Shown in pieces: positions 1 through 5,006 of a stretch of DNA of 5,006 nt. The notes under the pieces were generated by a model. It did no database searches. It saw only the letters and a list, made by a program, of their open reading frames with translations, and was not told the origin of the DNA. Position numbers and translations under genes: made by a program. Within the stretch, counting starts at the first letter, position 1. Every line of letters begins with the position of its first letter. The stretch is from Zavarzinia sp. (GTDB lineage Bacteria > Pseudomonadota > Alphaproteobacteria > Zavarziniales > Zavarziniaceae), in assembly GCA_028694545.1 (NCBI GenBank), contig JAQVKV010000263.1, positions 1 to 5,006 of the forward strand. The letters run 5' to 3'.

Positions 1-224
1 GCGTGGCGCTGCCGCCCCTGATGAACGAATTCATCAATATCCTGAAGGTGACGTCGCTCGCCTATGTGATCTCGCTGCGTGAGATCATGGCGGTCGTGAA
101 CGACGCCATCGCGACCTCGTTCCGCTTTGTCGAATGGTATTGCGCGGCGCTGGTCTATTACCTGGTGATCGTCTCGATCCTGATGCTGGCCCAGGCCGCC
201 GTCGAGAAGCGTCTGACCCGGTGA
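1..224 (+). CDS. Amino-acid-type ABC transporter permease, C-terminal fragment (5' end outside window)
   Basis: This is the last 74 codons or so of an inner-membrane permease of the polar amino acid ABC family (HisM/GlnP type); the gene begins left of the window. The frame is open from the edge, and the GTG at position 3 is most likely an internal Val, not a start. The fragment opens with the family's post-EAA segment (ALPPLMNEFINILKVTSL), which matches the equivalent stretch of the complete permease at 1928-2590 (ILPPMTNQVITNLKNTSL). It ends with one hydrophobic transmembrane helix (about residues 45-66 of the fragment, WYCAALVYYLVIV...) and a short basic tail, EKRLTR, typical of a cytoplasmic C-terminus. 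It converges on the dioxygenase operon, so it belongs to a different transcript. It could be the second permease of the same transporter or part of an unrelated one; the window cannot decide. Confidence 0.88.
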   Translation, partial: VALPPLMNEFINILKVTSLAYVISLREIMAVVNDAIATSFRFVEWYCAALVYYLVIVSILMLAQAAVEKRLTR

Positions 225-227
225 GGC

Positions 228-262
228 CGGGGACGCGGCCGGTCTCTACGGCCGCGCCCCCG
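228..262. terminator. GC-rich hairpin between convergent genes, probable bidirectional terminator
   Basis: The 40-bp gap between the permease stop (222-224) and the dioxygenase stop (265-267) is almost filled by an inverted repeat. CGCGGCCG (234-241) pairs with CGGCCGCG (249-256) around a 7-nt loop. After one A/C mismatch (233/257) the stem continues with CGGGG (228-232) against CCCCG (258-262). That gives 13 paired bases per arm. No T-run follows on either strand, so it is not a canonical intrinsic terminator. Its position, ending just before both stops from either side, supports a terminator or 3'-end stabiliser for both transcripts. Confidence 0.6.
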
Positions 263-264
263 CG

Positions 265-1113
265 TCACGCCGCCCAGCCCTGCGGCACCTCACCCTCGAT
301 CGAGGTGCGGTAGAGGGTGCGAGTGTAACGCGATCGATCATATTCGGTCGCGGTGTGCAAGAGGCCCCGATTGTCCCAGATGACGAGGTCGCCCGGCTTC
401 CATTCGTGGCGGAAGACCCGTTCCGGCCGCGTCGCGAAGGCGAGCAGGTCCTTCATCAGGGCGACGCCGTCCTCGTCCGCCATGCCCGAGACACCCGCCA
501 CCTCGATCCCGCCGAGATAGAGCGAATGCCGGCCCGTCACCGGATGACGGCGGACGATCGGATGTAGGATATCCGGCGTGCGGGCGCGCTGTTCGGGGGT
601 CAGGGGGGTCGCCCCCGTGCGCGCGCCATACATGCGGCCATAGCTGAAGCGGGCGAAGCGCCCGCGCACCAGGGCTTTCCGTTCTTCCGGCAGGGCGTCC
701 CAGGCGGCTTGCGTGTCGGTGAACCAGGTGGCGCCGCCCACGGCCGGGACCTTCAGGGCGTAGAGCATCGTATAGGCCGTCGGCTGGCGCATGTAGGACA
801 TGTCGGTGTGCCAGCCGAAACCCTCGTTGGCGTGGCCGAGCGGGCGGCCGTCCACCACCTCGTTCGACAGGACGAAGAGCTGCGGATAGCCGGGCAGGGT
901 GAACTGTTGCAGCACATGGTGCTGCAACAGGCCGAACATCGAACCGAAGCGGAGGAGGTCATCCGGCCCCAGCGCCTGCCCCGGCACGACGACGATCTTG
1001 TTGTCGTGCAGGAGATCGACGAAGCGGGGCTGGTCCGCCGCCGTCAGATCGCGGACGTCGAGCCCTTCGACCCGGATGCCGCAGACGGGCGAAGCAGGCG
1101 AGAGACGCATCAT
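265..1113 (-). CDS. TauD/TfdA-family Fe(II)/2-oxoglutarate-dependent dioxygenase
   Basis: Cytoplasmic non-haem iron oxygenase of about 282 aa, normal for the family, expected to couple substrate hydroxylation to decarboxylation of 2-oxoglutarate to succinate and CO2. Numbering from the ATG at 1113, the facial triad is visible: H102 and D104 in GFGWHTDMSY, and H253 in DNRGLLHTATEYD. R265 and R269 (RTLYR) follow, with R265 placed to hold the 2-oxoglutarate carboxylate. T129 sits 27 residues after H102, as in E. coli TauD. H66 aligns with the TauD sulfonate-contacting His, but TauD Asn95 is replaced by Gly98, so taurine is not indicated. Start choice: the ATG at 1113 overlaps the binding-protein TGA (1112-1110) as ATGA, implying translational coupling. 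The next codon (1110) is also ATG. An ATG at 1131 would add six residues but lies deeper inside the upstream gene and lacks a ribosome site. Last gene of the permease/binding-protein operon. Substrate unknown. Confidence 0.92.
   Translation of the reverse strand: MMRLSPASPVCGIRVEGLDVRDLTAADQPRFVDLLHDNKIVVVPGQALGPDDLLRFGSMFGLLQHHVLQQFTLPGYPQLFVLSNEVVDGRPLGHANEGFGWHTDMSYMRQPTAYTMLYALKVPAVGGATWFTDTQAAWDALPEERKALVRGRFARFSYGRMYGARTGATPLTPEQRARTPDILHPIVRRHPVTGRHSLYLGGIEVAGVSGMADEDGVALMKDLLAFATRPERVFRHEWKPGDLVIWDNRGLLHTATEYDRSRYTRTLYRTSIEGEVPQGWAA
904..930. repeat. Perfect 12-bp inverted repeat inside the dioxygenase gene
   Basis: CTGTTGCAGCAC (904-915) and GTGCTGCAACAG (919-930) are exact reverse complements separated by only three bases (ATG on the plus strand). 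In the dioxygenase frame it encodes LLQHHVLQQ, the loop that carries the His equivalent to the TauD substrate-binding His. In mRNA it could form a 12-bp stem with a 3-nt loop. No function is known; it may reflect codon choice over a symmetric peptide. Confidence 0.7.
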
Positions 1114-1892
1114 TCCCCCGTGCCGAACCATTTGGCGTCGAGACCGGCGAGGAAGCCGTCGGCCTTCATCTCGGCCAGCACGGCATCGACCTTGGCCGCG
1201 AGGTCTTTGTCCTCCTGGCGCATGGCGATGCCAGCGCCCTTCTTGTCCCAGACGTCGGTCACCTTGACCCCGGTGTGACCCTTCAGGTTGTATTTGAGCG
1301 CGGGCACGTTGTTCACCACGCCGTCGATCCGCTTCGCCTCCAGGTCCTTGATGGCGAAGACGAGGGAGTCATAGGTCTTCACCGTCGCGAAGGCGCCGAG
1401 ATTCTTGCGCGCCCAGGCCTCGCCCGAGGTGCCGATCTCGACGCCGACGGTCTTGCCCGTCAGGTCCTCGGGCTTTGCCACCGTCGAATCCATGGGGATG
1501 GCGGCGCCGATGCCGAAATCGATATAGGGGGTGGAGAACAGCACCTGTTCGGCGCGCTCGGGCGTGATCGTCATGCCGGAGATGATCAGGTCCGAACGGC
1601 CGGATTTCAGGTGGCCGATGATACCCTTGAAGTCGACGATGACCCATTCGATCTTCAGGCCCAGGCGGCGCCCCAGCTCATTGCCGAGGTCGACGTCGTA
1701 ACCGACGTTCTCGCCGTTCTCCATATATTCCATGGGCGGATAATTGGAGCCGTTGGCGATGGTCACGGTGCCTTTCGCCGTGATCTTCTCCAGCGTGGTC
1801 TCGGCATGGGCCGGCGACAGCCCCAGCATCAGCGCGGCCGCGGCGGCGCCGATCAGAAGGTGGCGGCGGGACGACGATACGGGATTCCACAT
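1110..1892 (-). CDS. Periplasmic amino-acid-type ABC transporter substrate-binding protein (SBP family 3)
   Basis: Periplasmic receptor of 260 aa that should deliver a small polar ligand to the ABC permease. Residues 1-30 form a signal peptide: SRRHLL (8-13), a hydrophobic core, and an AHA cleavage site before ETT. The twin arginines resemble a Tat signal but do not prove Tat export. Residues 64-77 (GYDVDLGNELGRRL) fit the family-3 binding-protein signature. Ligand-site elements are Y51, S105/T108 in SGMTIT, R113 (expected to bind the ligand alpha-carboxylate), and T155/S156 in IGTSGE. At the position where HisJ/LAO proteins carry the Asp that binds the alpha-ammonium group, this protein has N195 (VVNN). 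A strong AAGGAG ribosome site (1899-1904) sits 6 nt upstream of the ATG. The gene is 35 bp after the permease and its stop overlaps the dioxygenase start. The ligand is not identified; an amino acid or derivative is likely. Confidence 0.93.
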   Translation of the reverse strand: MWNPVSSSRRHLLIGAAAAALMLGLSPAHAETTLEKITAKGTVTIANGSNYPPMEYMENGENVGYDVDLGNELGRRLGLKIEWVIVDFKGIIGHLKSGRSDLIISGMTITPERAEQVLFSTPYIDFGIGAAIPMDSTVAKPEDLTGKTVGVEIGTSGEAWARKNLGAFATVKTYDSLVFAIKDLEAKRIDGVVNNVPALKYNLKGHTGVKVTDVWDKKGAGIAMRQEDKDLAAKVDAVLAEMKADGFLAGLDAKWFGTGE

Positions 1893-1927
1893 GGCTCTCT
1901 CCTTGGGGTGGTTTGCGAGGGGCGGGG

Positions 1928-2590
1928 TCAGGGGTGAAGACGCCGGGCCAGGCGGGCTTCCAGCCAGCGGGCCAGGATCGACAGCGGAATGATCAGCGCG
2001 AGGTAGCAGAGCGCGATCGCCGCGAAGGGGCTGAAGGTATTGGCCTTCCAGGTCATCACGTCGATGCCGGTGCGCAGGATGTCGGTGATCGCGATCGCCG
2101 ACAGCAGGGAGGTGTTCTTCAGGTTGGTGATCACCTGATTGGTCATGGGCGGCAGGATGCGCATCAGGGCCTGTGGCAGGACTACGTGGCGCAGGATGTG
2201 AGGGCGCCGCAGGCCCAGCGCCGCCGCCGCTTCGAGCTGGCCCCTCGGAATTGAGACGATGCCGGCGCGGATCACCTCGGAGGCATAGGCGGCGAGGGTC
2301 AGCGCCAGGCCGAGGATGCCGACGAAGAAGGCCGAGAGGTAGAGGCCCGTCACCGGCAGGCCGTAATAGAGAAAGATGATCGTGACGAGCAGCGGGATGG
2401 AACGGAACGTCAGGATATAGGCATTGGCGAAGATCTTCGCCGGCATGGATTTCGAGACCTGCATGATTGCCAATATCGTGGCGATTAAGATGCCGATCGC
2501 GCTGGATAAGAGCGTCGCGGCGAGCGTTATTTCAGTCCCTTTTAGAAACAAAGGCAGGGTTTCCATGAAAATATTGGAATCGAAATCCAT
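1928..2590 (-). CDS. Amino-acid ABC transporter permease (HisM/GlnP type)
   Basis: Inner-membrane permease of 220 aa, the usual length for the polar amino acid family, with about five hydrophobic helices (roughly residues 17-43, 55-76, 84-105, 153-172 and 186-208). The cytoplasmic EAA loop that docks the ATPase is clear at residues 117-140 (RGQLEAAAALGL to LPQ), followed by LPPMTNQVITNLKNTSL. The start at 2590 is supported by GAGAGG (2595-2600) just upstream. This is the promoter-proximal gene of the operon, ahead of the binding protein (35-bp gap) and the dioxygenase. No ATPase gene and no second permease follow, so it may work as a homodimer or pair with a permease encoded elsewhere, and must use an ATPase from outside the window. 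Its first 40 codons or so are clearly richer in A/T than the rest of the operon, continuing the composition of the control region. Confidence 0.93.
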   Translation of the reverse strand: MDFDSNIFMETLPLFLKGTEITLAATLLSSAIGILIATILAIMQVSKSMPAKIFANAYILTFRSIPLLVTIIFLYYGLPVTGLYLSAFFVGILGLALTLAAYASEVIRAGIVSIPRGQLEAAAALGLRRPHILRHVVLPQALMRILPPMTNQVITNLKNTSLLSAIAITDILRTGIDVMTWKANTFSPFAAIALCYLALIIPLSILARWLEARLARRLHP

Positions 2591-2690
2591 ATTTCCTCTC
2601 GATTTCCTTTGTTTCCCGTCTGGGATGTAAGGGGTTCTCCCGAAGATTTTGGCTGCTCTATTTCATTCTTTTCTTGATGGTGAGGTTCGC

Positions 2691-2702
2691 TTCCAATTGG
2701 AA
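2691..2702. promoter_or_regulatory. 12-bp perfect palindrome, candidate operator I
   Basis: TTCCAATTGGAA reads identically on both strands. Its left end sits 17 bp upstream of the plus-strand TATACT box, so its first half would occupy the -35 position of the regulator promoter (a poor TTGACA match). It lies just downstream of the predicted start of the operon transcript. A 12-bp palindrome alone could occur by chance; its placement makes it a reasonable operator candidate. Confidence 0.4.
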
Positions 2703-2711
2703 CAAGTCGAA

Positions 2712-2719
2712 ATTATACT
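2712..2719. promoter_or_regulatory. Overlapping back-to-back -10 boxes for both directions
   Basis: On the minus strand, 2717-2712 reads TATAAT, a perfect sigma-70-type -10 box, for the permease operon. On the plus strand, 2714-2719 reads TATACT (5 of 6), for the LysR gene. The two boxes share four base pairs, so the promoters would be mutually exclusive. Neither has a good TTGACA -35 box at 16-18 bp, as expected of a promoter that needs an activator. Assigned from sequence alone; start sites are not shown. Confidence 0.45.
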
Positions 2720-2720
2720 G

Positions 2721-2748
2721 ACATTCATATCTCTGGAGATATGAATGT
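2721..2748. promoter_or_regulatory. 28-bp palindrome with 13-bp perfect arms, candidate LysR operator II
   Basis: ACATTCATATCTC (2721-2733) is exactly reverse-complementary to 2736-2748, with TG at the centre. It begins 1 bp after the plus-strand TATACT box, so it would straddle the regulator start site, where binding would give autorepression. It also covers the -35 zone of the minus-strand TATAAT box, where binding could activate the operon. This fits LysR biology, in which one dyad serves both directions. It is longer and more perfect than a usual T-N11-A LysR box, so a different dimeric regulator or an RNA hairpin in the regulator leader is also possible. Confidence 0.6.
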
Positions 2749-2793
2749 GGCGTCGCTTCGGCGCTGCAATCAGGGAATGGCGGGGAGCGGGGG

Positions 2794-3714
2794 ATGATGT
2801 CCGTATTGCCGGAACTGGATCCGCGCCTGCTGCGCGCTTTCGTCGTCGTTGCCCAGGAACTGCATTTCAGCCGGGCCGCCGAACGCCTGGGGATCGCCCA
2901 GCCGCCGCTCAGCCAGCAGATCCGCCGGCTGGAGGACAAGATCGGCTATCCGTTGTTCCGGCGTGGCACCCGAAGGGTCGAGCTGACCGAGGCGGGAAGG
3001 GTTCTGCTCGACGTCGCCAATACGCTGTTCGAGCAGATGACCTATGGCGTCAATGCCGTGCGCCGGGCCGGGCGGGGCGAGGTGGGGCGCCTGCGCATCG
3101 GCTTTCCGACATCACTGGCCCTCTCGGTCATTCCAGGGGCGGTGCGTCGGTATCGCGAGCAATATCCGGAGGTGGTGCTCGAGCTTCACGAACTTGCGAC
3201 GGCCCGACAGGTGGAGGCGCTGCACGGCGGCACCATCGACGTGGGCTTCCTGCGCGAGCCGCTGAGCCATCCGACATTCGGGCTGGAGACGCTTTATGCC
3301 GAACCGATCCTGGTGGCGATCGGGCGGGACCATATGCTGGCCCGCCTGCCGGGTATTCCGCTTGGCTCACTGGCGATGGAGGATTTCATCCTGTTCCGGC
3401 GCAGCATCGGCTCGGAACTCTACGACCGCATCATCCGGCTATGCCACGGGCACGGCTTCGTGCCCCAGATCGCCCAGGAGGTTGAGGATTGGCAGACCAT
3501 CGCGGCGCTTGTCGGCGCGGGGCTCGGCATCGCGCTGGTGCCCGCCTCGATCACGCGGCTGCAGCTTGACGACGTGGTCTATCGCCCGCTGGATCCGCCG
3601 AACGTCAGCACCAATGTCGTCATGTGCTGGCGAAAGGACAAGCTGGCGCCCGTCGTGGACCGTTTTCTGGAGATTGCACGGGCCTGCCTGTCGTCCGGCA
3701 GGCCCGCCGCCTGA
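2794..3714 (+). CDS. LysR-family transcriptional regulator
   Basis: DNA-binding regulator of 306 aa, the usual LysR length. The N-terminal winged helix-turn-helix spans about residues 9-67. It carries the hallmark run FSRAAERLGIAQPPLSQQIR (25-44), followed by RLEDKIGYPLFRRGTRRVELTEAG, and a linker helix to about residue 92. The effector-binding domain runs from about residue 98 (GRLRIGFPTS) to the C-terminus, with the typical GAGLGIALVP (241-250). The PPLSQQIRRLE helix resembles regulators of aromatic and organic-acid catabolism, but this does not identify the effector. The start at 2794 is supported by GGGGAG 6 nt upstream (2782-2787); the second codon (2797) is also ATG. It is divergent from the permease-SBP-dioxygenase operon, which is its most likely target, probably with autoregulation through the dyads between them. 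It converges on the fumarase. Confidence 0.95.
   Translation: MMSVLPELDPRLLRAFVVVAQELHFSRAAERLGIAQPPLSQQIRRLEDKIGYPLFRRGTRRVELTEAGRVLLDVANTLFEQMTYGVNAVRRAGRGEVGRLRIGFPTSLALSVIPGAVRRYREQYPEVVLELHELATARQVEALHGGTIDVGFLREPLSHPTFGLETLYAEPILVAIGRDHMLARLPGIPLGSLAMEDFILFRRSIGSELYDRIIRLCHGHGFVPQIAQEVEDWQTIAALVGAGLGIALVPASITRLQLDDVVYRPLDPPNVSTNVVMCWRKDKLAPVVDRFLEIARACLSSGRPAA
3679..3706. terminator. GC-rich hairpin at the end of the LysR gene, possible terminator
   Basis: CGGGCCTGCC (3679-3688) pairs perfectly with GGCAGGCCCG (3697-3706) around an 8-nt loop. The hairpin lies in the last LysR codons (stop 3712-3714) and 37 bp beyond the fumarase stop as read on the minus strand. It is therefore better placed to end the fumarase transcript than the LysR one. 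No T-run follows on either strand, so any terminator role is inferred from position and stem strength. Confidence 0.4.
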
Positions 3715-3742
3715 TCACATCAGCCTGATCACATCAGCCTGA

Positions 3743-3751
<9 letters not shown>
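3710..3751. repeat. Three perfect tandem copies of a 14-bp unit across two convergent stop codons
   Basis: CCTGATCACATCAG occurs three times without change (3710-3723, 3724-3737, 3738-3751). The first copy holds the LysR stop (TGA 3712-3714) and the third holds the fumarase stop (TCA 3743-3745 on the plus strand), so the repeat makes up the whole 28-bp intergenic gap. Each unit is itself a small inverted repeat (CTGAT-CAC-ATCAG) and contains the palindrome TGATCA. With a single unit the two stops would abut as TGA/TCA, suggesting the gap arose by slippage. Confidence 0.9.

Positions 3752-5006
<1,255 letters not shown>

Larger units (their letters stand above)
2591..2793. promoter_or_regulatory. 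Divergent AT-rich control region between the operon and the LysR gene
   Basis: This 203-bp gap separates two divergently transcribed genes, the standard place for LysR-type control. Positions 2581-2760 are only about 40-47% GC by hand count, against visibly higher GC in the flanking genes. It contains the ribosome sites of both genes (GAGAGG on the minus strand at 2595-2600; GGGGAG on the plus strand at 2782-2787), overlapping -10-like boxes in both directions near 2712-2719, and two perfect palindromes (2691-2702 and 2721-2748). The operon leader would be about 115 nt and the regulator leader about 70 nt if those boxes are used. Confidence 0.75.

Noticed and set aside
709..1937. Long plus-strand open frames (709-1278 and 1275-1937) opposite the dioxygenase and binding-protein genes
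   Set aside because: Their translations are low-complexity, rich in Arg/Ala/Gly, with no recognisable domain. They mirror the GC-rich third positions of clearly real genes on the minus strand.
2582..2595. Small hairpin GAAAT-ATGG-ATTTC placing the permease start codon in its loop
   Set aside because: Only five mostly A-T pairs, too weak to matter, and such matches are common in AT-rich sequence.
2658..2666. Two-codon minus-strand mini-ORF (ATGAAATAG) in the operon leader, as a possible stalling leader
   Set aside because: So short a match is expected by chance in an AT-rich leader, and no attenuator structure is seen after it.
2745..3485. Long plus-strand open frame starting in the dyad and overlapping the LysR gene in another frame
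   Set aside because: The product is a compositionally biased Arg/Gly/Ala/Pro string with no domain, while the overlapping frame encodes an unmistakable LysR protein with a good ribosome site.

Overview
This window looks like a chromosomal segment from a GC-rich proteobacterium, most likely an alphaproteobacterium. That is inferred from strongly GC-biased codon use, the amino-acid ABC transporter and LysR gene style, and a class I fumarase; no marker gene fixes the genus. I saw no rRNA, tRNA, CRISPR array, insertion sequence or phage gene.

Layout. Positions 1-224 (+) are the 3' end of a polar-amino-acid-type ABC permease. A GC-rich hairpin (228-262) separates it from a convergent three-gene minus-strand operon read from 2590 down to 265. 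That operon runs permease (1928-2590), periplasmic solute-binding protein (1110-1892), then a TauD/TfdA-type Fe(II)/2-oxoglutarate dioxygenase (265-1113), whose start overlaps the binding-protein stop. A roughly 200-bp AT-rich divergent control region (2591-2793) follows. It holds back-to-back -10 boxes framed by two perfect palindromes. A LysR-family regulator (2794-3714) is read to the right. It converges on a class I [4Fe-4S] fumarate hydratase (3743 to the right edge, minus strand), and a triplicated 14-bp repeat covers both stop codons.

How the genes may work together. The arrangement is a classic LysR-controlled uptake-and-catabolism module. The binding protein and permease would import a small, probably amino-acid-like compound, and the dioxygenase would oxidise it in the cytoplasm. 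The LysR protein, read divergently, would respond to the compound or a product. The operon has no ATPase and only one permease, so it must share or borrow components. The convergent permease at the left edge is a candidate partner. The ligand is unknown. By eye alignment, the Asp that normally holds the ligand alpha-ammonium is Asn in the binding protein, and the dioxygenase lacks one taurine-contacting residue of TauD, so taurine is not favoured. The fumarase is probably a housekeeping neighbour.

The most unusual DNA-level signals are the 13-bp-arm palindrome upstream of the regulator, a 12-bp-arm inverted repeat inside the dioxygenase gene, and the triplicated repeat across two convergent stop codons.
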